A stretch of DNA of 24,763 nucleotides from Larix sibirica (Eukaryota > Streptophyta > Pinopsida > Pinales > Pinaceae). The notes beneath the pieces were generated by a model that saw only the letters and a list, made by a program, of their open reading frames with translations, was not told the DNA's origin and searched no databases. Position 1 is the stretch's first letter, and each line of letters opens with the position of its first letter. Location of the stretch: the NCBI GenBank assembly GCA_004151065.3, contig NWUY0300047172.1, forward strand, positions 4,420-29,182, given 5' to 3'. The position numbers were made by a program, and so were the translations under genes. Below, in pieces: positions 7,504-16,302 of this stretch.

Positions 7504-8852
7504 TACTTGCTCGATGAGAAGGTAGGACATCTTTTAGGAGTTTTGTGTCTTGTATTTCTGCCATAGGCCATGTCCATGGTTCCGTGGCTTTCTTGCATCT
7601 TATGTCTTTTGACCTCTTTTTCTCTAATTTCTGTTTTGTCATTTTTGTGTATGAGGGTGCAGAGGTTACCTCTTTGTGGGGATGATTGTTTTTCCTCACC
7701 TTCCTCTTACAACTCTCCTTCTTCCTTCTCTTTAGGGTCTACTTGTTCTTTTGGAGTGCTTAAAATTTTGAATTGGTTTTGTTAATCTTTGCCTTGGAGT
7801 GGGTATTTTCTGTTTGTCCCTTTTGTGTTGAGAGGTTCATTGTCCCTATAGGGTTTCCTTTCCCTTTTGATTTGGAGTTGGGTCTTGTTGTTCTCTGTTT
7901 TTGCACTTGTCACCACTGTTCTCCTTTGTGTTTTTCTGTTTTTTTTTCCGTCTTTTTTGCAATGACGGGCGAAGTGGCCATATTCGCGGTAGTGTTTGCA
8001 TTTAAAAGGGATCTATTCGTAGTCGAGCTCTTGAACATGGGACTAGTCTATTACTATTAGATTTATTGCTTTTGGTAGTCCTACTTCTAGATCCACTTCC
8101 ACACATATTTGTGTGTAGGAATAGTGATATTTTTTTTTGCCTTGTCTATATATTGCCTGAGGACATTCCCTATGGCCTCGAGTGATTTTGGATTCCAACA
8201 ATGAAGTGGGAGGTGTGGTAACCTTTCGGTAGTCCTACTTCTAGATCGACTTCCACACATATCTGTGTGCAGGAATACTGATCTTTTTTTTTGCCTTGTC
8301 TATATATCGCATGAGGACATTCCCTATGGCCTCGAGTGATTTTGGATTCCAACAATGACGCGGGAGGTGTGGTAACTTTACCCAAATAGGTACTGCCGAA
8401 GGTATATCTCGGGTAGGGTCAAAATCCAAAGTCCATTTATTCAAGTACAGACCTTGGGGCCCCATGAAGTATGGTCCATTTAGAAAAATAAGAGCTTGAT
8501 CTGTTATGCTCTTGAAGACAAACATGAAATATCCCTTGCCTACTAGATAGCTTTTTATGTCTTCAGCTGTGAGAGGTTTCCAATTTCGTTGAACCCATGC
8601 TTCTATGGCTTTTTGGGAAGGCCATAAACCGATGAACTGACCAATAAGTCCTCTCTGTGACAAATTCATTGTTGTTTTGTAGGGTTGCTCGGATGGGAGA
8701 ACCACGGTGGGAATTTTTGCGAGCTTTTTAACAAATTTTTGTTGGATTGATGGAAAAGGTCTCTTCCCTTGTGCTGCGATTAGTCTTTTAAATGCTGCAA
8801 TCTCACGAGGAGTTTAGGATGGAGGAGGATCTGATCCTCCTTCGAGAACCAT
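7503..8852 (-). pseudogene. LINE ORF1: DUF4283 plus zinc knuckle protein
   Basis: Nucleic-acid-binding Gag-like protein of plant LINEs. The ATG at 8852 gives MVLEGGSDPPPS, a stop, then EIAAFKRLIAAQGKRPFPS, KIPTVVLPSEQPY and the DUF4283 domain: LIGQFIGLWPS, VGKGYFMFVFKS, GPYFMGPQGLYLNKWTLDFD, PSAVPIWVKLPHLPRHCW, LEAIGNVLMRYID. ICVEVDLEVGLPKGY follows after a frame change caused by a 154-bp duplication. The zinc knuckle at 8000-7959 reads CKHYREYGHFARHC, with the second Cys as Tyr. A Lys/Glu-rich tail leads to a TAA that overlaps the ORF2 ATG. Several stops and frameshifts rule out function. Confidence 0.9.
8074..8381. repeat. 154-bp direct tandem duplication in LINE ORF1
   Basis: Copy one starts at 8074 and copy two at 8228; both open GGTAGTCCTACTTCTAGATC and contain ACATTCCCTATGGCCTCGAG at equal offsets. 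The unit length is not a multiple of three, so it shifts the ORF1 frame between DUF4283 and the zinc knuckle. Confidence 0.92.
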
Positions 8853-8989
8853 GATGGGCCCAAAGCTCCAGAAGTCAATAGATCAATCTTTTAAATGCTG
8901 CAATCTCAGGAGGAGTCTAGGATGGAGGATCATCCTCCGAGAACTATGGTGGGCCCAAAGCTCTGGAAGTCAACAGATCTATGCTGCCT
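8784..8989. repeat. 103-bp direct tandem duplication at the LINE ORF1 start
   Basis: TCTTTTAAATGCTGCAATCTC occurs at about 8784 and 8887, followed in each copy by AGGATGGAGGA and GGGCCCAAAGCTC. It duplicates the ORF1 start codon region into the 5'UTR. Confidence 0.9.
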
Positions 8990-9215
8990 TCGATGAGCAG
9001 AGCATCAAAATTTGGACGTTTAGAGATCTATGAGGCGACTGGTATCTGATCCTCAGTGCAATCCCTCCTGTTCTCCTTGCGCAGAGGCTCTCGATGAAGC
9101 TTTCTTGCCTGCTGTTGATCCGGGCCTCCGCAACCCTAAGCAAGCCCTACTGGAGGTGGCATCGGCTCGTCCCTTAGTGGACTTTAGATGTTCATTGCAC
9201 AAACAATTGTGTATC
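8853..9215 (-). mobile_element. LINE 5' untranslated region
   Basis: Sequence upstream of the ORF1 ATG is more GC-rich than the surroundings (for example 9056-9180), as is common at LINE 5' ends carrying an internal promoter. Both strands are open over parts of it (plus 9030-9299), but no protein motif is seen. The element ends near 9215, where a T run and AT-rich sequence begin. Confidence 0.5.
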
Positions 9216-9269
9216 TTTTTTTTTAATATATGGTATGAGTCGATATGTTTAATAGTTTTTTTTATTGTT

Positions 9270-9500
9270 AAAAACAGTTTTGGCCAGATTGTACAGTGAA
9301 GTTAGGCACTTGTAATATAGTTTGAAAATCTATCATGAAAATGGCATATAGCAAATATGTTGAGATGTATTACTCAAATATAATAAATGCCGTTTTCTAT
9401 TACTTGATGGCCATATGGATATGGATAAGAAATCAATTATGGTTATTTTGTCAGTACATATAACAAATCTGAGTATGTATGTTTCCACAGATAACATAAT
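9270..9500 (+). repeat. Dispersed repeat, right half (continues 4740-5118)
   Basis: From TTTTGGCCAGATTGTACAGT the sequence aligns with the TNL intron: AGATTGTACAGTG, GTTAGGCAC, AAAATCTA-CATGAA, then TTTTGTCAGTACATATAACA against TTTTCATCAGTACATATAAT at 16933. The part of the intron that should precede it is found at 4894-5118, on the other side of the LINE. Confidence 0.65.
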
Positions 9501-9700
9501 TTAAGAGTCATTTGTCCATTCTTCTATTCTAATGCAAAATTTTGCCTTATTTGAGGGTTCCATCTCGAATGGTTTTAATTAGCATTCATGCCACTGTATT
9601 ACACGATGCATAAAAAGAGTTACATAAGCTCTTGTTTAATAAAGTTTGTTTGTTCTATCGAGTTTATTGATGATATCTGTGCGCGTGTAGGAAACAATCA

Positions 9701-9889
9701 ATGTTGCAAGGGGTGGAAATTAAGAAAAGGAAAGATGAATCATTAAACTTGTTATCGATAGGAAGAATTGAAGAAGAATTTAAAATAAAGTTTGAAACAA
9801 CAATGGAGGAAGAAATAGTAGTTTGTCTAGCGCAAGTCCAAGAAGATGAAGAAGAGGACAAGGTTAAAGAGAAGGAATGTGCACCCTAG
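9701..9889 (+). CDS. Small Lys/Glu-rich open frame, unrecognised
   Basis: A 62-codon frame rich in charged residues (KKRKDESLN, GRIEEEFKIKFE, EDEEEDKVKEKE). No family is recognised. It begins 12 bp after GCGTGTAG, which could be a splice acceptor. It may be a short exon remnant or chance; the purine-rich base composition alone tends to yield Glu/Lys codons. The 9501-9700 stretch before it shows nothing further. Confidence 0.2.
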   Translation: MLQGVEIKKRKDESLNLLSIGRIEEEFKIKFETTMEEEIVVCLAQVQEDEEEDKVKEKECAP

Positions 9890-10330
9890 ATTCATAATTT
9901 GGCATCACAGGAGGAAGAAAAACAAGGGACATCGATTTGTTTTCTTGTACAATAGTGATTGTGCATTGTGGCCGCAACCCATGATTGTGAGAGTTTTAGT
10001 TGTATTTTTCTGAACATAAGGACATGCTTTTTCTTTGTGGTTTACCTTGAAAGTTTGATGGAAGATTCTGAGGGCAATAGAGCTGCCAGCCGGGGGTCTG
10101 CAAGAAGTGATGGATATAAAGTAAAGGTCGTTGGCAAATAAAATAGTTGTGGGTTGCAGAGGAGGGAAATGATGAAAGGTTGAGGTTGCTGTCAGCAGCG
10201 GATGATGGCTATAGCTAGCTAGCCAGTTGCTAGTAGACCAGTTGTTAGTAGGGTTTGTTGTTATAGCCAGCATGTGAAAAGGTAGTAGTGTAACCAGGCA
10301 GGCAGGGCTAGGGGTAGTTGTAGGTAGGTT
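9890..10330. other. No recognisable gene
   Basis: Transition from mixed to G/A-rich sequence. The minus strand is open for 153 codons at 10366-9905, but the translation is low in motifs and probably a by-product of base composition. Short repeated words (CCAGTTGCTAGTAGACCAGTT near 10222) are present. Confidence 0.4.
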
Positions 10331-10520
10331 GTGGGCAATCCAAAACAGACCCTGGGCAGTGCACAAAAAAGGGTAGGGCTCTGAGCAGAAAGCTTGGGCA
10401 ACCTAGAAAAGGATAGGGTAGCGAGCATAAAGCTTGAGCAACCTAGAAAAGGGTTTTTGTAGCATTCGACAGCGTAGAACAGATCTTGGGCAGCCTAGAA
10501 AAGTCTTTGGGCAATTGTAG
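10330..10520. repeat. Minisatellite-like array, about 40-bp unit
   Basis: The clearest pair is 10391-10430 and 10431-10470: AGCTTGGGCAACCTAGAAAA and AGCTTGAGCAACCTAGAAAA. Looser relatives with GGGCA-x-CC and AGAAAAG words lie at about 10347 and 10483. Unit spacing varies from 40 to about 52 bp. It is G/A-rich on the plus strand. Confidence 0.7.
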
Positions 10521-10638
10521 AAAGATGTAGGAAGCCTTGGGAAGTAGTAGGCTGTAGATCTGGGTGGTAGTGGTCTACATCTCTGGGCAAAACCTTGAGT
10601 AGCAAATCCAAGCAAGCCTATATCTATGTGTTGGGTGG

Positions 10639-10720
10639 TTTACTGAGCCATGACAGAAGGTTGGGCAGCTAATAAGATGATCTTAGGTAGTAGGACTTAC
10701 TGAGCCATGACAGAAGGATG
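10639..10720. repeat. Short direct repeat, 57-bp spacing
   Basis: TACTGAGCCATGACAGAAGG occurs at 10641 and again at 10698. The sequence between them holds the palindromic word AAGATGATCTT (10675-10685 region). It lies at the start of the copia coding relic. Confidence 0.8.
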
Positions 10721-10740
10721 CTCGTGTGTTGATGTCATCC

Positions 10741-11560
10741 ACTTTGAAGAAAAGATGGATTATTGTTCAAGGGCTAGAGTTCCAAAGGATTGTGTTTCAA
10801 GGATCTCGAACGTTGGTGAAGGATTTTCATCCAAAGATCAAAGAATGATGGGAAGATTTTTTGCATAAAGAGATCATGCGAAAGGAGAAAAGTTGACAGG
10901 GTAGCAACAAAGACTTCTGGTAACAGGGACACATATGGGTAGATTTGAGGAGCATATTTGAGCCACATGAGTTGTAGGAGTTGCCAATGTTTCTTTTTTC
11001 GGTGGTTGGGTGTTCCATCTAGCCATCCAATGTTTCTTTTTTCAGTGATTAGTGGTCCATCTAGCCATATGACAGGGACGAGGGGTGTTTTCCTTAGTGT
11101 TTTAGAGACAGATTCAAATTACTATGTGGCTTGTGGAGTTGACACCATACATGTAGTCACACAAGAGTAAGGAGGATCTTTGGAGGTAAGAGATGTGTTG
11201 TATGCATTGAGACCTAGGATGAACTTGGCCTTAGTACTTGCATTGAAGGACAGTGGATACACTATCTCTTTTGAGAGGAGACATGTTCTCAGTCAACTGA
11301 TGGGATTTGAAATAGACTCAACATGGGTTCTGGGCGTCAGAGAGGGCAAAGTTTTATAGGTTACAGGGCAAGCTTGCAATTGGATACAAAGGGATATTTG
11401 ATTATGGATTGTTGTTAGTGATAGATGCCAATGAGTAGAAGACTTCAAAGGGTGAGTAGAGTTCACAGATTTCCATTGTGGGGTGTAAACCTTTAGAGGG
11501 GAAGAGCGAGTTGGTCTTTTCTAGTTTTGTCAGGAGACCTAGTTGGTATGAGATGATATT
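10741..11560 (+). pseudogene. Ty1/copia gag-protease remnant
   Basis: Broken piece of a copia polyprotein. The protease region is recognisable: GPSSHMTGTRGVF (family pattern DSGAxxHMTG), then ETDSNYYV and, in another frame, GGSLEVRDVLYALRP, SGYTISFERRHVLSQ, VLGVREGKVL. These match the protease and the pre-integrase segment of copia Pol in order. The catalytic Asp before S-G is not readable in this frame (Ile precedes SG). Sequence from 10760 probably derives from the end of gag (HPKIKE, HKEIMRKEKS), with less certainty. Integrase and reverse transcriptase are missing; sequence passes into the 3' purine tract at 11795, so several kilobases are deleted. Confidence 0.75.
10984..11069. repeat. 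43-bp direct tandem duplication at the protease motif
   Basis: CCAATGTTTCTTTTTTCGGT (10984) and CCAATGTTTCTTTTTTCAGT (11027) start two 43-bp copies, each ending CCATCTAGCCAT. The copied piece covers the protease active-site region, so the site is present twice in altered form. Confidence 0.93.
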
Positions 11561-11794
11561 GATGGATTCTAGGAGCACATTGAAGTAGTGCAGGCCTTTG
11601 ACCAAGTTTTCCAACTTTTTGGCATTGATGGGTAGAATGTGTAGTCATTGATTTCTCGTCTTCCAGTGAACAAAGAGCAGCTAACCAACAGGGTTGGAGG
11701 AATGCCAATGTGTAAGATGATGTTTGTGACAGTGGGCGATGGTCAAAAGGGAGAACTAGTTATAGGTGGCTCTTAGAGAAGTACCTTCGTCCCT

Positions 11795-11803
11795 AAGAGG
11801 GAG
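11795..11803 (+). other. Polypurine tract
   Basis: AAGAGGGAG directly precedes TGTTGAT at 11804. A purine tract abutting TG is the plus-strand primer and 3' LTR junction in copia elements. Orientation agrees with the protease relic upstream. Confidence 0.65.
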
Positions 11804-12458
11804 TGTTGATTTTTTTAGCATCAAATATGTACTTCCATTTAGACAATGTCTAACAAGTGGAAGGCATCATTATTGACTCTCAGACTTGGGAAATTCACTT
11901 TAGTAAAGTGATTGTACTTTTGTAATTACTTGTATGTAAAGTGATCTAGAGGGCACATGGTATTAGGTAGTCCAATGTTATTAACCCAAGGTATTTGCAT
12001 ATTGTAATGTTTTAAAAGACAGTCTAGGTCAGAGGATGTGATACACGACATTCACACAAAATGAGTGACTGGGATCTCATTTAGTGGGTGGATGATTTCC
12101 ATCCAAGTGTGCGGGTGTCAAGGCAAGTTCAAAGGAAAAGGAGCAAGGGGCAGTCGAGGGTTAACAACCAACAAGATAGAAGGACTGATATTAAGGTGTG
12201 AAGGTTAGCATTTTGTCATTGTATTATTCCTCAGTGGGCCATTATCTCAGGACGAGAGCCCAAGATTTTTATCTTAATAAAAATCATTTGTTTGCTGATT
12301 TTTCCCTGTTGGGTTTTTCTAAGGTGTAATTTAAGTGTCAAACGTGAATGATTTCTTGTGTTTTTCTGTTGCATAATTAGTTAGGATCTGTGTATTTTCA
12401 GTTAATAATTGTTAATTATTTGGGGCTGTAAATCGGATTTGGGCTCAAAAAACCAACA
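11804..12458 (+). mobile_element. Copia-type LTR, about 655 bp
   Basis: The start TGTTGAT is fixed by the purine tract; the end is placed at CCAACA (12453-12458), giving TGTTG...CAACA, the usual copia terminal inversion. Inside, AATAAAAATC near 12277 could serve as poly(A) signal. Just beyond the end, GTGGAATCTGACC (12468-12480) resembles a mutated primer site GTGGTATCAGAGC, which would be odd for a 3' LTR. The right boundary lacks a partner LTR and remains an inference. Confidence 0.5.
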
Positions 12459-12959
12459 GAGTTTATAGTGGAATCTGACCACATTGATGAGATCCATGTG
12501 TGAAGAGTAGGAGGAAGGGTGCATATCAAAGTGGAGATAAGGTTTGGCCAAGGTAAAAAGAGGCCGCATAGGAAAAAGGTGGAGAAGAGGGTGTTGAGAA
12601 GGAAGAGAAACCTCTAGGTGAAGAAACAAAGGAGGAAATGAAGAGATCACGGGTATTGGGTTTGAGAATTTTCTGAGTCAATGTAATGCCTGACTGACAC
12701 TTAGACCACAGGGCTGTTGTAAGTTTCTGTGATAGCTGAAGCCCTTTAAGGCCTGATAAATATAAATTTAAATTTCTGAAAATTAATATAGTTTGAAGCA
12801 GAAAATTTCAATGGCCCTGTGTGAATCTGAATGTGTTTAGTTCAGTGAAATTCTGTGTGCATGCTTGTGGTTGGTGCTATGTGCTCTGAGTTTAATTCTC
12901 CAATTTCCGCCCTGTTGTGTTTCACTTTTTTAATTCATAACAGGGTTGCTTCACACGTG
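12459..12959. other. No recognisable gene
   Basis: G/A-rich to 12650, then mixed sequence. No conserved frame found. A possible copia leader if the LTR at 11804-12458 also served as a 5' LTR. Confidence 0.4.
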
Positions 12960-14040
12960 GGTCAAGATAGCCAGACGAATTCTTTCATCTCTACTCTTTG
13001 AAACTCTCAAGACTCCAAACGAAAATCATGTCATTGCCAGATTTTCTTTGGAAACATAACAAACCTCCAGCATGTAACTGATCTAAGTCATTGAATTTGA
13101 GAATTGTGAAGTCTGCTACCTTTGGGAGTTTAACAATCCTTCCAACACATTAACTTGAAAGAGCAACACATTAACTTGAATGGGTGTTCTAACTTGAATA
13201 AGTGTTCTAGACTATAAATGCTGTGACTCTAAAAATTTAATTCCTCTTGCAGGTTGTGAAAAAATGGAGTATTACCTCCCAGATCACAGATAAATGGTAC
13301 TTGAAAGAAATAAAATCGATGAAGACAATAGTTGATGATGCTGATAATAAATTAGTTAATAATACGTATTTACCTTAGGTGTTATGGAGTTTAAGCAATT
13401 TTTGAATTGAGCCTAAGATATTGTTTGCTAGATAAGGTGCCATTTGCTAGTGTGGAAAAGGTTGAAGGAAGAAAATAGGTAGTAACAGATCTGAGAGGGT
13501 GCAGATTGTTGAATTATTCCTCCTTGTTTGGATTCAAACGCTTAGAAGAGGACAGGAATTAAAAAATTATCGTTTCCTCAAGGTGTTTGTACCAAGGTTC
13601 AACATCTCAACGTCAGTGATCATAAAGCACCGGTGGAGGTGTTGGAGCATTGCCAACAATGTGAATAAAACAAAATTGGTAAAAGACATCTCCAAATAAA
13701 TGGATTTAACTTTGGGGATTTGCTTCTTGGGTGTGCATTTTCTGATAAATGGAGGGTGACTTGAAAAGAAAAATATCATAATACTTGCTTCATTTAAGGA
13801 TCTGTTTTCCAGCATTGCATATCAATTTGATGCTTCAAGGAAAGGTACTAGCGTAGCTTTTGTTTGCATTCCAAATTTCATGAAGTGCAAAGCAAGGTTC
13901 TTTGATGTTACAAGAGGAATGAAGCATAAGAGGTCTCATCAAAGTTGAGTACAAGTTTGGATGGGTACTGTACAGGTTTGAAGAACCGAAGTCTGTACCA
14001 ATACCATTCAGATTCATTTATTAAGGTTATGCTTTTTTAT
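12960..14040 (+). pseudogene. LRR-end relic of a TNL resistance gene (copy A)
   Basis: Remnant of the leucine-rich repeat region of a TNL gene, which would have sensed pathogen effectors in the cytoplasm. From 13005 the frames give LKLSRLQT, MSLPDFLW, then (frame change) ITNLQHVTDLSH and FGSLTILPT, matching the conifer-style LRR wording L-P-x-S-F-x-N-L-x-N-L-Q-H. After CTTGCAG at 13253 comes GCEKMEY. The block at 13005-13080 and again 13835-13990 aligns with 17730-18000 in the second TNL relic (shared CAAACCTCCAGCAT, GTACAAGTTTGGA, GGTACTGTACAGGTTTG). Stops and frameshifts are frequent. No NB-ARC precedes it. The 13100-13830 part is poorly conserved and only assumed to be LRR. Confidence 0.6.
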
Positions 14041-15408
14041 TTGCCTCAAGCCTTAAATATGCATCCCATTAGCTTGGAGTTGGGGCCACTTAATCTTTGC
14101 ATTCAAACTGATGTGTTATCTTTACATATCTTTCACCATTTGGAATTGTTAACTGTTCTTTTTCAATCATTGAATGGTATGGCAATGGTGACTGCATTAG
14201 CTCTAGCACAGTTAATTTGCAGAAGATAAGCGTAAAGTTTTGCACTGTCTTGCATATGCATTGGTTGGTTCCAACCAACCTTGAAATTGTTGCAGGAGAT
14301 TTTGCATTGAACACAAGATATGCAGACCAAATTTCCTTGCATGGCACTGGTTGATTGGGATACTTTCATACTGATGTGTTATTGTTTCATATCTTTCACC
14401 ATTTGGAATTGTTAACTATTCTTCTTCAATCATTGAATGGTTTGGCAATGGTGACTGTGTGCATTAGCTCTAACATAGTTAATTTGAAGAAGACAAGCGT
14501 AAATTTTTGCACTGTGTCTTGCATGCATCGACTGGTTCCAACCTTTCTTGAAATTGTTGCAGGAGATTTTGCATCGAGCACAAGATATGCAGACCAAATT
14601 TCCTTGCATGGCACTGGTTGATTGGGATACCTTTGGAGCTTAGATTAAATATACAAGATTGTTTCCTGAAATTGTTATAGTATGAATATGGGTAGCTCAA
14701 ATTCTAAGTCTCTTCCCTTCACGAATCACAACTTTAGAGTTTCTCGCAGTTGAGATGCCTTGCGCAATGGTGCTAGTTTGATCCTTTATCCTGCAATGCA
14801 GTATGCTCAACATGAAGGCATACTGCTGCATTTCAATGATGCAAGATTTCAATTATCTTAATTGGATTTTCCTACTTGTCTCTAACTCGTATGTGATCTA
14901 CTAGTCTATAAACATTCCGGAAGAGATCGAATTCATCCCCTTTGAAGAAAGGGATCTGCAATTTCTCAAGATTGGGGGTTGTTTCTCAATCTCTGCAGGT
15001 CATTAACCCCTATTAACATCCACAACCCTGTTACTTTTTTTCCCCTTGCTCAGAATCTATAACCCCATCACATTGCTGGACCTTGTGGTGATCATGTTCT
15101 GACAATACTCCTGTTAGCTGTCATTGTTGGCAGTTTTTACATTTTATTCCACTCTGGGGTGTAACTGCTCCCTGATTCTGGTCAGGGGAAAGGGACTTTA
15201 TTGTGAATTACAACCTCAGCTTTCGGTGCTTTTTATGTCTCTCCCTTTGCACAACCTTGTGGAAATATCCATTCCCCGCCCCTTCAGTGAATAGACCAGT
15301 CCACTATGGAAAAAGACAAAACCTTGTTTTAGAACCCCATTGGTCTCTATCTAATGTATAGGACATGCACCTCATTCTTCTTTTCCTCTTCTTACACCAT
15401 CTCCACAG
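14041..15408 (+). repeat. Segmentally duplicated non-coding block, copy A
   Basis: Aligns over its length with 20813-21825: TTAGCTTGGAGTTGGG, TTTGGAATTGTTAACT, AATGGTTTGGCAATGGTG, GCAGACCAAATTTC, then AACCCCTATTAACATCCACA and CATGTTCTGACA in the same order. Copy A ends at a splice acceptor, CTCCACAG, immediately before the TNL NBS exon, so it behaves as the intron upstream of the NBS; the TIR exon expected before it was not found. It follows the LRR relic A in the same way copy B follows relic B, so it could equally be the 3' flank of an upstream gene that became the 5' flank of the next. Confidence 0.75.
14107..14634. repeat. 263-265 bp direct tandem duplication
   Basis: Copy one 14107-14369 and copy two 14370-14634 both start ACTGATGTGTTAT and contain TCTTTCACCATTTGGAATTG and CAAATTTCCTTGCATGGCAC. 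The homologous block at 20830-21065 has only one copy, so the duplication arose after the larger block was duplicated, or one copy was lost there. Confidence 0.93.
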
Positions 15409-16302
15409 GTAAAGGTTCTGCATAAAGTGCAAAAAATGCCAGGAAACAACCATTGGATCCCTGCATAAATCCAACTGGTTTGGATGAAAAGCTATGAAAT
15501 TAAAAAAAAAACAGTATTATTGCAGCAGCAGCAACTCAACACAGCAGGGAGGCCAAAGTTGTGGGCATTGTGGTTTTTGTTGGAGAGAGGAACACAACCC
15601 TGCAGAAACAAATTTTCAACTGTAGGAGATCAGGATGCGATCAGTCATGCTTTTTCTTTTGCATAAGCGAAGCTGCAACTAACAGCTCTTTAATATCATT
15701 ACAAAGGAAACTTTATAGGAAGCTTTATAAGGATTTCACTGGAGTGGTTCAATTAATGTATAGCGTTAGAGTAGGTATAGTGATGTTCAGACGCCATTGC
15801 TCATGTTTACAAGCTCTCATAATTTTAGATGAAGTGGATGATGGTGAGCAGCTGCATACATTATGTTCACCAGTGGAGGACATCTTTCCTTCACTCCCCT
15901 TCATTCCGTAGCCTAATTTTAGCTTATGCCCTGCAATAATGATGATTTTACCGTCTCAAGAATCAGAGAGTCGTCCATTTACAATTTGACAAGCCTTAAC
16001 GGACAACATTCTCAAAAGCTATTTTGCCTGCATGCCTTCCACCAGCCACATCCTGTAGTGGGATTTGAAGTAATTGGACAGTTTCTGGATGCCTGTGCTG
16101 GGTTCCCCTTATCTCTGAAAGTCATTGGGGTGCTATTTCATGAAAAAAGTTAAAAACATGATTTGGATTTCAAAAGCTCGATTGCACAAAATATCTACAT
16201 CAAAATTACTTCCTTCAGACATAGTAAGCAGGCTTAGAATGACCCATGGCAGTCTTGATGAAGAGGAGAAAGATATATTCCCTTGCTGCCCTAAATTTAG
16301 GG
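15409..16302 (+). pseudogene. TNL pseudogene, NB-ARC exon
   Basis: Nucleotide-binding switch domain of a TIR-NBS-LRR resistance protein, decayed. Order seen: VKVLHKVQK linker, PTGLDEK (with breaks), VVGIVVFVGERNTTLQKQIF as the P-loop (family GMGGVGKTTLA; the ATP-binding Lys is Asn here), SSLISLQRKLY, ALIILDEVDDGEQLHTL (kinase 2, intact), stop near 15911, then ESSIYNLTSLNGQHSQKL, FCLHAFHQPHPVVGF, CAGFPLSLKVIG (GLPL motif as GFPL), a frameshift, then LHKISTSKLLPSDIVSRL and SLDEEEKDIF. It starts at the acceptor CTCCACAG and ends at a phase-1 donor, G|GTAATG (16303). At least three disruptions. The TIR domain is absent upstream. Confidence 0.88.

Larger units (their letters stand above)
5127..9229 (-). 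mobile_element. Internally deleted plant LINE (L1-like, DUF4283 ORF1, RNase H)
   Basis: Reading right to left: 5'UTR, ORF1 with a DUF4283 domain and zinc knuckle, ORF2 with an endonuclease start, then directly the post-reverse-transcriptase linker, the zf-RVT domain and RNase H. The reverse transcriptase core is missing, so the element is far shorter than a full plant LINE. The limits given are an 11-bp direct repeat, TTTTTTAATAT, at 5127-5137 and 9219-9229. This is only a candidate target duplication: it is AT-rich and no T run follows the left copy. Three tandem duplications lie inside. The flanks are the two halves of one dispersed repeat. Confidence 0.7.

Noticed and set aside
9905-10366. 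153-codon minus-strand frame
   Set aside because: Translation has no recognisable domain, and the open frame follows from skewed base composition over repeat-rich sequence.
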